From assembly GCF_050948175.1 (NCBI RefSeq), contig NW_027490091.1, positions 2,666,001 to 2,730,000 on the forward strand: 64,000 nt of DNA. The letters are read 5' to 3'. The notes below the pieces were generated by a model. It was not told the origin of the DNA. It searched no databases and saw nothing but the letters and a program-made list of their open reading frames with translations. The DNA comes from Xylocopa sonorina (lineage: Eukaryota > Arthropoda > Insecta > Hymenoptera > Apidae). How positions within the stretch are numbered: the stretch's first letter is position 1; the number at the start of each line of letters is the position of its first letter. Shown here one piece after another: positions 13,902 to 26,790 of the stretch. Position numbers and translations under genes: made by a program.

Positions 13902-14955
13902 ATCTGCAAACGCTACTTCCTAGCAAGGAAGTGTCGCATTTACATTCTTTTGAGATGAATACGAGGTATACATAACACTCCACAATGAATATTATATATT
14001 ATCATGAAACATAGTAATGAGTAGCGATATCACGTTTTGAGAAGCATTAGAACTATAATGCTACGATACGTAGACATCTGCAAACGCTATTTCCTGGCAA
14101 GGTAGTGTCGCGTTTACAATCTTTTGAAGTGAATACGAGGTATACATAACACTCCACATTGAATATTATATCTTATCATGAAACATAGAAATGAGATGCA
14201 ATATGGCGATTTAAGAAGCATTAGAACTCTATTGCTTCGATCCGTAGACATCTGCAAACGCTATTTCCAAGCAAGGAAGTGTCGCATTTACATTCATTTG
14301 AAGTATAGACTAGATATACATAACACTGCACAATGAATATTATATCTTATCATGAAACTTAGAAATGAGATGCGATATGGCCATTTAAGAAGCATTAGAA
14401 ATCTATTGGTTCGATACGTAGATATCTGCAAACGCTACTTCCTAGCAAGGAAGTGTCGCATTTACATTCTTTTGAGATGAATACGAGGTATACATAACAC
14501 TCCACAATGAATATTATATATTATCATGAAACATAGTAATGAGTAGCGATATCACGTTTTGAGAAGCATTAGAACTATAATGCTACGATACGTAGACATC
14601 TGCAAACGCTATTTCCTGGCAAGGTAGTGTCGCGTTTACAATCTTTTGAAGTGAATACGAGGTATACATAACACTCCACATTGAATATTATATCTTATCA
14701 TGAAACATAGAAATGAGATGCAATATGGCGATTTAAGAAGCATTAGAACTCTATTGCTTCGATCCGTAGACATCTGCAAACGCTATTTCCAAGCAAGGAA
14801 GTGTCGCATTTACATTCATTTGAAGTATAGACTAGATATACATAACACTGCACAATGAATATTATATCTTATCATGAAACTTAGAAATGAGATGCGATAT
14901 GGCCATTTAAGAAGCATTAGAAATCTATTGGTTCGATACGTAGATATCTGCAAAC
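13902..14955 (+). repeat. Exact tandem duplication of a 522-bp trimer
   Basis: 13,902-14,433 and 14,424-14,955 are identical over 532 bp by my base-by-base reading, at an offset of 522 bp (3 x 174). The trimer contains an H1 monomer with GAGATGAATACG, an M3 monomer with AACTATAATGC and CTGGCAAGGTAG, and an H4 monomer with CTTCGATCCGTAG and GACTAGATATAC. Identity stops at 13,901/14,423 (C/T) on the left and 14,434/14,956 (G/A) on the right. Zero differences imply a very recent slippage or unequal exchange, or an assembly error. Confidence 0.95.
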
Positions 14956-15715
14956 ACTATTTCCTAGCAAGGAAGTGTCGCATTTACATTCATTTGAAGT
15001 GTATGCGAGGTATACATGACACTTCGCAGTGAATATTATTTATTATCATGAAACATGGTAATGAGAAGCAATATCGCGTTCTGAGAAGCATTAGAACTCT
15101 AATGGTACGATACGTAGACATCTGCAAACGCTATTTCCTAGCAAGGAAGTGTGGCATTTACATTCCTTTGAAGTGAATACGAGGTAAGAATAACACTGCA
15201 CAATGAATATTATATCTTATCATGAAACATAGAAATGAGATGCGATATCGCGATTTAAGAAGCATTAGAACACTATTGCTTCGATACGTAGACATCTGCA
15301 AACGCTACTTCCTAGCAAGCATGTGTCGCATTTACATTCTTTTGGAAGGAATACGAGGTATACGTGACACTTCGCAATGAATATTATATCTTATCATGAA
15401 ACATAGAAATGAGATGCGATATCGCGAATTAGAAAGATTTAGAACTCTATTGCTTCGTTACGTAGACATCTGCAAACGCTACTTCCTAGCAAGGAAGTGT
15501 CGCATTTACATTCTTTTGAAGTGAATACGAGGTATACATAACACTCCACAATGAATATTATATGTTATCATCAAACATAGTAATGAGTAGCGATATCGCG
15601 TTTTGAGAAGCATTAGAACTCTATTGCTTCGATACGTAGAATTCTGCAAACGCTACTTCCTAGCAAGGGAGTGTCGCATTTACATTCTTTTCAATTGTAT
15701 GCGAGGTATACATGA

Positions 15716-17300
15716 CACTTGGCAATGAATATTATATATTATCATGAAACATAGTAATGCGAAGCGATATCGCGTATTGAGAAGCATTAGACCTCTAATG
15801 CCACGATACGTAGATATCTGCAAACGCTATTTCCTAGCAAGGAACTGTCGCATTCACATTCATTTGAAGTGTATGCGAGGTATACATAGCACTCCACAAT
15901 GAATATTATATATTAACATGAAACATAGTAATGAGTAGCGATTTCGCGTTTTGAGAAGCATTAGGACTCTAATGCCACGATACGTAGACATCTGCAAACG
16001 CTATTTCCTAGCAAGGAAGTGTCGCATTTACATCCATTTGAAGTATAGACGAGATATAAATAACACTGCACAATGAATATTATATTTTATCATGAAACAT
16101 AGAAATGAGATGCGATATGACGATTTAAGAAGCATTACAACTCTATTGCTTCGATACGTAGACATCTGCAAACACTACTTCCCAGCAAGGAACTGTCGCA
16201 TTCACATTCGTTTGAATTGTATGCGAGGTATACATACCACTCCACAATGAACATTATATCTTATCATGAAACATAGAAATGTGATGTAATATGGCGATTT
16301 AAGAAGCATTAGAACACTATTGCTTCGATACGTAGACATCTGCAAACGCTACTTCCTAGCATGGAAGTGTCGCATTTACATTCTTTTGAAGTGAATACGA
16401 GGTATACATGACACTTGGCAATGAATATTATATATTATCATGAAACATAGTAATGCGAAGCGATATCGCGTATTGAGAAGCATTAGACCTCTAATGCCAC
16501 GATACGTAGACATCTGCAAACGAAATTTCCCAGGTGGGAAGTGTCGCATTTACATTCATTTGTAGTATAGACGAGATATACATAACACTGCACAATGAAT
16601 ATTATATCTTATCATGAAACATAGAAATGAGATGCGATATGGCGATTTAACAAACGCTAGAACTCTATAGCTATGATACGTAGACACCTACAAACGCCAT
16701 TTCCTAGGAAGGAAGTGTCTCATTTACATTCTTCTGTTGTGAATACGAGGTATACATAACACTGCACAATGAATATTATATGTAATCATGAAACACAGAA
16801 ATGAGATGCGACATCGCTTTTTGAGAAGCATTAGAACACTATTGCTTCGATACGTAGACATCTGCAATCGCTATTTCCTAGCAAGGAAGTGTCGCATTTA
16901 CATTCTTTTGAAGTGTATGCGAGCTACACATGAGACTTCGCAATGAATATTATATCTTATAATGAAACATAGAAGTGAGATGCGAAATCGCGTCTTAAGA
17001 AGCATTAGAAGTCTATTGTTACGAAGCGTAGACATCTGCAAACGTTATTTCCTAGCAAGGAAGTGTCGCACTTACATTCATCTGAAGTGAATACGAGGTA
17101 TACATAACACTCCACAATGAATATTATATCCTATCAGGAAACATAGAAATGCGAAGCGATATCGCATTTTAAGAAGCATTAGACAACTAATGCCACGATA
17201 CGTAGACATCTGCAAACGAAATTTCCCAGGAAGGAAGTGTCGCATTTACGTTCATTTGAAGTATAGACGAGAAATACATAACACTGCACAATGAATATTA
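15716..17300 (+). repeat. Four-monomer-offset similarity region
   Basis: Two marker pairs are exactly 696 bp apart (4 x 174). CACTTGGCAATG with AGTAATGCGAAGCG and TTAGACCTC lies at 15716 and 16412. CGAAATTTCCCAGG lies at 16521 and 17217. The matching stretches are about 100-150 bp each and the sequence between them differs, so this looks like an older, partly overwritten tetramer. Confidence 0.7.
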
Positions 17301-17635
17301 TATCTTATCATGAAACATAGAAATGAGATGCCATATCGCGTTTTAAGAAGCATTAGAACTATATTGCTACGATACGCAGACATCTGCAGACGCTACTTCC
17401 TAGGAAGGAAGTGTCGCAATTACATTCATTTGAAGTGTATGCGTTGTATACATGACACTTCGCAATGAATATTATACCTTATAATGAAACATAGAAATGA
17501 GGTGCGATATCGCGATTTAAGAAGCATTAGAACACTATTGCTACGATACGTTGACATCTGCCATCGCTATTTCCTAGCAGCAAAGTGTCGCATTTACATT
17601 CATTTGTATTGTATGCGAGGTATAAATGACACTTG

Positions 17636-18078
17636 GCAATTAATATTATACCATATCATGAAACATAAAAATGTGATGCGATATAGCGATTTAAAAAGCA
17701 TTAGAACTCTATGGCTACGATACTTAGACATCTGCAAATGCTATTTAGTAGCAAGGAAGTGTCGCATTTACATTCATTTGAAGTGTAGACGAGGAATACA
17801 TAACACTTCGCAATGGATACCATAACTTATCATGAGACATAGAAATGAGATGCGATATCACGTTTTAAGAAGCATTAGAACTCCATTGCATCGATACGTA
17901 GACACCCGCAAACGCTATTTCCTAGGAAGGAAGTGTCGCATTTACATTCTTTTGATGTGAATACGAGGTATACATGACACTTCGCAATTAATATTATATC
18001 ATATCATGAAACATAAAAATGTGATGCGATATAGCGATTTAAAAAGCATTAGAACTCTATGGCTACGATACTTCGACA
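17636..18078 (+). repeat. Two-monomer-offset duplication
   Basis: About 95 bp at 17,636-17,730 recurs at 17,984-18,078, an offset of 348 bp. Shared rare variants are CAATTAATATTATA, CATAAAAATGTGATGCG, TATAGCGATTTAAAAAGC and CTATGGCTACGATACTT. It is too short to define a higher-order unit but marks a local exchange or conversion. Confidence 0.75.
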
Positions 18079-20699
18079 TCTGCAAACGCTATTTCCAAGC
18101 AAGGAGGTGTCGCATTTACATTCATTTGAAGTGCATGCGAGGTGTACATGACACTTCGCAATGAATATTAAATATTGTCATGAAACATAGAAATGAGAAG
18201 CGATATCGCGTTTTGAGAAGCATTGGATCTCTAATACTACGATACGTAGACATCTGGAAACGCTATTTCGTGGCAAGGATGTGTCGCATTTACAATCTTT
18301 TGAAGTGAATACGTGGTATACATAACACTGCACATTGAATATTATATCTTATCATGAAACATGGAAATGAGTAGCGATATCGCATTTTGAGAAGCATTAG
18401 AACTCTAATGCCACGAAACGTAGATATCTGCAAACGCTGTTTCCTAGCAGGGAACTGTCGCATTCACATTCATTTGAAGTGCATGCGAGGTATACATAAC
18501 ACTCCTCAATGAATATTATATATTATCATGAAACATATTAATGAGTAGCGATTTCGCGTTCTGAGAAGCATTAGGATTCTAATGTCACGATACGTAGACA
18601 TCTGCAAACGCTACTTCCCAGCAAGGAAGTGTCGCATTTACATTCTTTTGAAGTGAATACGAGGTAAGCATAACACTGCACAATGAATATTATATATTAT
18701 CAGGAAACGTAGAAATGGGATGCGATATGACGATTTAAGAAGAATTAGAACTCTATTGCTTCGATACGTAGACATCTGCAAACCCTATTTCCTAGCAAGG
18801 AACTGTCGCATTCACATTCATTTGAAGCGGATGCGAGGTATACATAACACTTCGCAATGAATATTATATATTATCATGAATCACAGATATGAGATGCGAT
18901 ATCGCGAACTAGCAAGCATTAGAAATCCATTGCTTCGATACGTAGATATCTGCAAACGCTATTTCCTAGCAAGCAAGTGTCGCTTTTACATTCCTTTGAA
19001 AGGAATACGAGGTGTACATGACACTTCGCAATAAATATTATATCTTATCATGAAACGTAGATATGAGATGCGATATGACGATTTAAGGAGCATTAGAAAA
19101 CTATTGCTTCGATACGTAGACATCTGCGAACGCTATTTCCTAGCAAGGAAGTGTCGCTTTTACATTCTTTTGAAAGGAATACGAGGTGTACATGACACTA
19201 CGCAATGAATATTACATATTATCATGAAACATAGAAATGAGAAGCGATATGGCGATTTAAGAAGGATTAGATCCCCATTGCTTCGATACGTAGACATCTG
19301 CAAACGCTACTTCCTAGCAAGGAAGTGTCGCATTTACATTCTTTTGAAAGAAATACGAGGTATACATGACACTTCGCAATGAATATTATATCTTATCATG
19401 AAGCATAAATATGAGATGCGATATGACGACTTAGGAAGCATTAGAGCTCTATTGCTTCGATACGTAGACATCTGCAAACGCTATTTCCTAGCAAGGAAGT
19501 GTCGCATTTACATTCTTTTGATGTGAGTACGAGGTATACATAACACTGCACAATGAAAATTATATCTTATCATGAAACATAGAAATGAGATGCGATATCG
19601 CTATTTAAGAAGCATTTGATCTCTATTGCTTCGATTCGTAGACATGTGCAAACGCTACTACCTTGCAAGGAAGTGACGCATTTACATTCTTTTGAAGTGA
19701 ATACAAGCTATACATAACACTTCGCAATGAATACTATAACTTATCATGAAACATGTAAATGACGTGCGATATCGCGTTTTGAGAAGCATTAGACCTCTAA
19801 TGCCACGATACGTAGACATCTGCAAACGCTATTTCCTAGCAAGGAAGAGTCGCATTTATATTCATTTGAAGTATAGACGAGATATACATAACACTGCACG
19901 ATGAATATTATATATTATCATGGAACATAGTAATGAGTAGCGATATCGCGCTTTGAGAAGCATTAGAACTCTAGTGCTACGATACGTAGACAACTGGAAA
20001 CGCTATTTCCTAGCAAGGAAGTGTCGCATTTACATCCATTTGAAGTATAGTCGAGATATACATAACACTGCACAATGAAAATTATATCTTATCGTGAAAC
20101 ATAGAAATGAGATGCGATATCGCGCTTTAAGAAGCATTAGAACTCTATTGCTTCGATACGTAGACATCTGCAGTAGCTACTTCCTAGCAAGGAAGTGTCG
20201 CATTTACATTCTTTTGAATGGAATACGAAGTATACATGACACTTCGCAATGAATATTATATCTTATCATGAAACATAGAAATGAGATGCGATATGCCGAT
20301 TTAAGAAGCATTAGAACGCTATTGCTTCGATACGTAGACGTCTGCAAACGCTACTTCCTGGCAAGGAAGTGTCGCATTTACATTCTTTTGAAAGGAATAC
20401 GAGGTATACATGACACTTAGCAATGAATATTATATCTTATCATGAAACATAGAAACGAGATGCGATATGACGATTTAAGAAGCATTAGAACTCTATTGCT
20501 TCGATACGTAGACATCTGCAAACGCTACTTCCTAGCAAGGAAGTGTCGTATTTACATTCTTTTGAAGTGAATACGAGGTATTCATAACACTGCACAATGA
20601 ATATTATATCTCATCATGAAACATAGAAATGAGATGCGATATGGCGATTTATGAAGCATTAAATGTCTATTGCTTCGATACGTAGACATCTGCCGACGA

Positions 20700-20880
20700 T
20701 ACTTCCTAGGAAGGAAGTGTCGCATTTTCATTCATTTGAAGTGTATGCGAGGTACACATGACACTTCGCAGTGAATATTATATATTGTCATGAAACATAG
20801 AAATGAGAAGCGATATGGCGATTTAAGAAGCATTAGATCCCTATTGCTTCGATACGTAGACATCTGCAAACGCTATTTCC
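20700..20880 (+). repeat. 13-monomer-offset similarity, copy 1
   Basis: Resembles 22,961-23,140 at 2,261 bp (13 monomers less 1 bp). Shared variants include the perfect palindrome TTCCTAGGAA, GGTACACATGACAC, ATTATATATTGTCATG, and GATATGGCG followed by TTAGATCCCTATTGC. A few substitutions separate the copies (TTTTCATTC versus TCTTCATTC, TGCGAGG versus TGCAAGG). Confidence 0.7.
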
Positions 20881-22594
20881 TAGCAAGGAGGTGTCCCATT
20901 TACATTCATTTGGTGTATAGACGAGGTATACATGACACTGCACAATGAATATTATATCTTATCATGAAACACAGAAATGAGATGCCATATGGCGATTTAA
21001 GAAGCATTAGAAGTATATTGGTTCGATACGAAGACATCTGCAAACGCTACTTTCTAGCAAGGAAGTGTCGCATTTACATTCTTTTGAAAGGAATACGATG
21101 TATACATGACACATCGCAATGAATATTATATCTTATCATGAAACATAGAAATGAGATGCGATATCGCGGTTTAAGAAGCAATAAAACACTATTGCTTCGA
21201 TACGTAGACATCTGCAAACGCTATTTCCTAGCAAGGAATTGTCGCTTTTACATTCATTTGAAGTATAGACGAGATATACATAACACTGCACAATGAATAT
21301 TATATCTTATCATGAATCACAGAAATGATATGCGATATGGCGATTTATGAAGCATTAGAAGTCTGTTGGTTCGAGTCGAAGACATTTGCAAATGCTACTT
21401 CCTAGCAAGGAAGTGTCGCATTTACATTCTTTTGAAGTGAAAACGAGGTATTCATAACACTGCACAATGAATATTATATCTTATCATGAAACATAGAAAT
21501 GAGATGCGATATCGCGATTTAAGAAGCTTTAGAAATATATTGCTCCGATACTAGATATCTGCAAACACCACTTCCTAGCAAGCAACTGTCGCATTCACAT
21601 TCATTTGAAGTGTATGCGAGGTATACATGACACTTCGCAATGAATATTATATATTATCATGAAACATAGATATGAGATGCGATATCGGCATTCAAAAAGC
21701 ATTAGAACACTATTGCTTCGACACGTAGACATGTGCAAACGCTATTTCCTAGCAAGGAAGTGTCGTATTTACAATCATTTGAAGTGTATGCGAAGTATAC
21801 ATGACACTTCGCAGTGAATATTATATATTATCATGAAACATAGAAATGAGAAGCGATATGGCGATTTAAGAGGTATTAGATACATATTGCTTCGATACGT
21901 AGACATCTGCAAACGCTATTTCCTAGCAAGGAAGTGTCGCATTTACATTCCTTTGAAGTGAATACGAGGTATACATAACACTTCGCAAAGAATATTATAT
22001 CTTATCATGAAACACAGAAATGAGATGCGATATGGCGATTTATGAAGCATTAGATGTCTATTGCTTCGATACGTAGACATCTGCCAACGCTATTTCCAAG
22101 CAAGGAAGTGTCGCATTTACCTTCTTTTGAAGTGAATGCGAAATATTCATAACACTGCACAATGAATATTATATCTTATCATGAAACATAAAAATGAGAT
22201 GCGGTATGACGATTTAAGAAGCAGTAGAAATCTATTGCTTCGATACGTAGACATCTGCAAACGCTATTTCTTAGCAAGGAAGTGTCGCATATACATTCTT
22301 TTGAGGTGAATACGAGGTATACATAACACTGCACAATGAATATTATATCTTATCATGAAACATAGAAATGAGATGCGATATGGCGATTTATGAAGCATTA
22401 GATGTCTATTGCTTCGATACGTAGACATCTGCAAACGCTATTTCCTAGGAAGGAAGTGTCGCATTTACATTCTTTTGAAAGGAATACGAGGTATACATGA
22501 CACTTCGCAATGAATATTATATCTTATCATGAAACGTAGATATGTGATGCGATATGACGATTTAAGGAGCATTAGAAAACTATTGCTTCGATAC

Positions 22595-23315
22595 GTAGAC
22601 ATCTGCGAACGCTATTTCCTAGCAAGGAAGTGTCGCTTTTACATTCTTTTGAAAGGAATACGAGGTGTACATGACACATCGCAATGAATATTATATCTTA
22701 TCATGAAACATAGAAATGAGATGCGATATGACGATTTAAGAAGCATTAGAACACTATTGCTTCGGTACGTAGACATCTGCAAACGCTACTTCCTACCAAG
22801 GAAGTGTCGCATTTACATTGTTTTGAAGTGAATACGAGGTATACATTACACTGCACAATGAATATTATATCTTATCATGAAATATAGAAATGAGATGCGA
22901 TATCGCGAATTAAGAAGCATTAGAACTCTATTGCTTCGATACGTAGACATCTGCAAACGCTACTTCCTAGGAAGGAAGTGTCGCATCTTCATTCATTTGA
23001 AGTGTATGCAAGGTACACATGACACTTCGCAGTGAATATTATATATTGTCATGAAACATAGAAATGAGAAGCGATATGGCGATTTAAGAAGCATTAGATC
23101 CCTATTGCTTCGATACGTAGACATCTGCGAACGCTATTTCCTAGCAAGGAAGTGTCGCTTTTACATTCTTTTGAAAGGAATACGAGGTGTACATGACACA
23201 TCGCAATGAATATTATATCTTATCATGAAACATAGAAATGAGATGCGATATGACGATTTAAGAAGCATTAGAACACTATTGCTTCGGTACGTAGACATCT
23301 GAAAACGCTACTTCC
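22595..23315 (+). repeat. Three-monomer-offset duplication
   Basis: About 195 bp at 22,595-22,790 recurs at 23,117-23,312, an offset of 522 bp. Shared variants: ATCTGCGAACGC, GTCGCTTTTACATTC, GAGGTGTACATGACACATCG and CTTCGGTACG. A related monomer also lies at 19.05-19.2 kb. The copies end where CTGCAAACGCTACTTCCTACC meets CTGAAAACGC. Confidence 0.8.
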
Positions 23316-25854
23316 TAGCAAGGAAGAGTCGCATTTACATTCTTATCAAATGAATACGAGGTATACATAACACTGCACAATGAATATTATATCTTATCAT
23401 GAAACATAGAAATGAGGTGCGATATCGCGATTTAAGAAGCATTAGAACACTATTGCTTCGATACGTAGACATATGCAAACGCTATTTCCTACGAAGGAAG
23501 TGTCGCTATTACATTCATTGGGAAGTGTATGCGAGGTATACATGACACTTTGCAGTGAATATTATATATTATCATAAAACATAGAAATGAGATGCGATAT
23601 GGCGATTTAAGAAGCAATTGATCCCTATTGCTTCGATACGTAGACATCTGCAAACGCTACTTCCTTGCAAGGAAGTGTCGCATTTACATTCTTCTGTAAG
23701 GAATACAATGTATACATGTCACTTCGCAATGAATATTATATCTTATCATGAAACGTAGACATGAGATGCGATATCGCGATTTAAAAAGCATTAGAACACT
23801 ATTTCTTCGATACGTAGACATCTGCAAACGCTACTTCCTACCAAGGAAGTGTCGCATTTACATTGTTTTCAAGTGAATACGAGGTATACATTACACTGCA
23901 CAATGAATACTATATCTGATCATGAAACATAGAAATGTGATGCGATATCGCGATTTAAGAAGCTTTAGAAATATATTGCTCCGATACTAGATACTGCAAA
24001 CACTACTTCCTAGCAAGGAACTGTCGCATTCACATTCATTTGAAGTGTATGCGAGGTATACATGACACTTCGCAGTGAATATTATATATTATCATGAATC
24101 ATAGAAATGAGAAGCGATATGGCGATTTAAGAAGCATTAAATCCCTATTGCTTCGATACGTAGACATCTGCAAACGCTACTTCCTCGCAAGGAAGTGTGG
24201 TACTTACGTTCTTTTGAAAGGAATACGAGGTATACATGACACCACGCAATGAATATTATATCTTATCAAGAAACGTAGATATGAGATGCGATATGACGAT
24301 TTAAGAAACATTAGAAAGCTATTGCTTCGATACGTAGACATCTGCAAACGCTACTTCCTAGCAAGGAAGTGTCGCATTTACATTCTTTTGAAAGAAATAC
24401 GAAGTATGCATTACACCTCGCAATGAAAACTATATCTTATCATGAAACATAGAAATGCGATGCGATATGACGATTTGAAAAGCATTAGAACTCTATTGCT
24501 TCCATACGTAGTCATCTGCAAACGCCACTTCTTAACAAGGAGGTGTCGCATTTACATTCTTTTGAAGTGAATACGAGGTATACATAACACTGCACAATGA
24601 ATATTATATCTTATCATGAAACATAGAAATGAGATGCGATATCGCGAATTAGAAAGTTTTAGAACTCTATTGCTTCGATACGTAGACATCTGCAAACGCT
24701 ACTTCCTAGCAAGGAAGTGTCGCGTGTACATTCTTTTGAAAGGAATACGAGGAATACATGACACTTCGCAATGAATATTATATCTTATCATGTATCGTAG
24801 ATATGAGATGCGATATGACGATTTAAGAAGCATTACAAATCTATTGGTTAGATACCTAGACATCTGCAAACGCTACTTCCTAGCAAGGAAGTGTCCCATT
24901 TACATTCTTTTGAAAGGAATACGAGGTATACATGACACTTCGCAATGAATATTATATCTTATCATGAAACATAGAAATGCGATGCGATATCGCGGTTCAA
25001 GAATTGTCAGAACTCTATTTCTTCGTTACGGAGACATCTGCAAACGCTATTTGCTAGCGAGGTATTGTCGCATTTACTTTCTTTTGAAGTGAATACGAGG
25101 AGTACATAACACTGCACATTGAATATTATATCTTATCATGAAACATAGAAATGAGATGCGATATGACGATTTAAGAAGCATTAGAACACTATTGCTTCGA
25201 TACGTAGACATCTGCAAACGCTATTTCCTAGCAAGGAAGTGTCGCATTTACATTCATTTGGAGTGTATGCGAGGTATACATGACACTTCGCAGTGAATAT
25301 TATATATTATCATGAAACATAGAAATGAGATGCGATATCGCGATTTAAGAAGCTTTAGAACTCTATTGCTTCGATACGTAGATATCTGCAAACACTAATT
25401 CCTAGCAAGGAACTGTCGCATTCACATTCATTTGAAGTGTTTGCGAGGTATACATGACACTTCGCAATGAATATTATATCATATCACGAAACATAGAAAT
25501 GCGATGCGATATCGCGATTCAAGAAGTATCAGAACACTATTTCTTCGTTACGGAGACATCTGCAAACGCTATTTCCTAGCAAGGTATTGTCGCATTTACA
25601 TTCTTCTGAAGGGAATACGAGGCATACATGACACTTCGCAATGAATATTATATCTTATCATGAAACATAGAAATGAAATGCGATATGACGATTTAAGAAG
25701 CATTAGAAAACAATCGTTTCGATACGTAGACATCTGCAAACGCTATTCCCTAGCAAGGATGTGTCGCATTTACATTCTTTTGAAGTGAATACGAAATATT
25801 CATAACACTGCACAATGAATATTATATATTATCATGAAACATAGAAATGAGAAG

Positions 25855-26528
25855 CGATATGGCGATTTAAGAAGCATTAGATCCCTATTGCTTCGATACG
25901 TAGACATCTGCAAACGCTACTTCCTAGCAAGGAAGTGTCCCATTTACATTCCTTTGAAAGGAATACGAGGTATACATGACACTTCGCAAAGAATATTATG
26001 TCTTATCATGAAACGTAGATATGAGATGCGATATGAAAATATAAGAAGCATTACAATTTTATTGCTTCGGTACGTAGAGATCTACAAATGCTACTTCCTA
26101 GCAAGGAAGTGTCGCATTTACATTCTTTTCAAGTGAATACGAGGTATACATAACACTGCCCAATCAATATTATGTCTTATCATGAAACATAGAAATGAGA
26201 TGCGATATGACGACTTCAGAAGCATTAGAACACTATTGCTTCCATACGTAGACATCTGCAAACGCTATTTCCTAGCAAGGAATCGTCGCATTTACATTCA
26301 TTTGAAGTGTATGCGAGGTATACATGACACTTCGCAGTGAATATTATATATTATCGTGAAACGTTGAAATGAGAAGCGATATGGCGATTTAAGAAGCATG
26401 AGATCCCTATTGCTTCGATACGTAGACATCTGCAAACGCTACTTCCTAGCAAGGAAGTGTCGCGTTTACATTCTTTTGAAAGGAATACGAGGTATACATG
26501 ACACTTCGCAATGAATATTATATCTTAT
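25855..26528 (+). repeat. 30-monomer-offset block, copy 1
   Basis: Matches 31,075-31,747 at 5,220 bp (30 x 174), reduced to 5,219 after a 1-bp deletion in copy 2. Shared rare variants: GTGTCCCATTTAC, TATTATGTCTTATC, GATATGAAAATATAAG, ATTACAATTTTATTGC, AGAGATCT, AACACTGCCCAAT (one change in copy 2) and AAGCATGAGATCCC. About four monomers are carried. Confidence 0.85.
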
Positions 26529-26790
26529 CTTGAAACGAAGATATGAGATGCGGTATGACTATTTAAGAAGCATTAGAATACCATTGCTTCGATACGTAGA
26601 CATCTGAAAACGCTAGTTCCAAGCAAGGAAGTGTCGCATTTACATTCTTCTGAAGGGAATACGAGGTATACATGACACTTCGCAATGAATATTATATCCT
26701 ATCATGAAACATAGGAATGAGATGCGATATGACGATTTAAGAAGCATTAGAACACTATTGCTTCGATACGTAGACATCTGCAAACGCTAT
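26460..26790 (+). repeat. 48-monomer-offset block, copy 1
   Basis: Matches about 34,825-35,155. Shared: ATCTTATCTTGAAACGAAG, GATGCGGTATGACTATTTA, TTAGAATACCATTGC, CTAGTTCCAAGC, TTCTGAAGGGAATACG, ATCCTATCATG. The offset is 8,365 bp, that is 48 x 174 plus 13, which equals the 8- and 7-bp insertions in between minus small deletions. A shorter relative begins near 35,580. Confidence 0.8.

Larger units (their letters stand above)
1..20150 (+). repeat. Array domain I: mixed monomer classes
   Basis: About 116 monomers. All four H haplotypes occur, and the M classes are interleaved: GATTTAAGAAGC types, the GTTTTGAGAAGC...CTAATGC type (M3), and the GAATTAGCAAGCTTTAG type (M4). M3 is frequent throughout and its last clear member lies near 19.98 kb (CTCTAGTGCTACG). 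Monomer-to-monomer identity is visibly lower than in the right-hand domain, and duplications are short (2 to 11 monomers). I see no gene or foreign sequence in this stretch. Confidence 0.8.
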
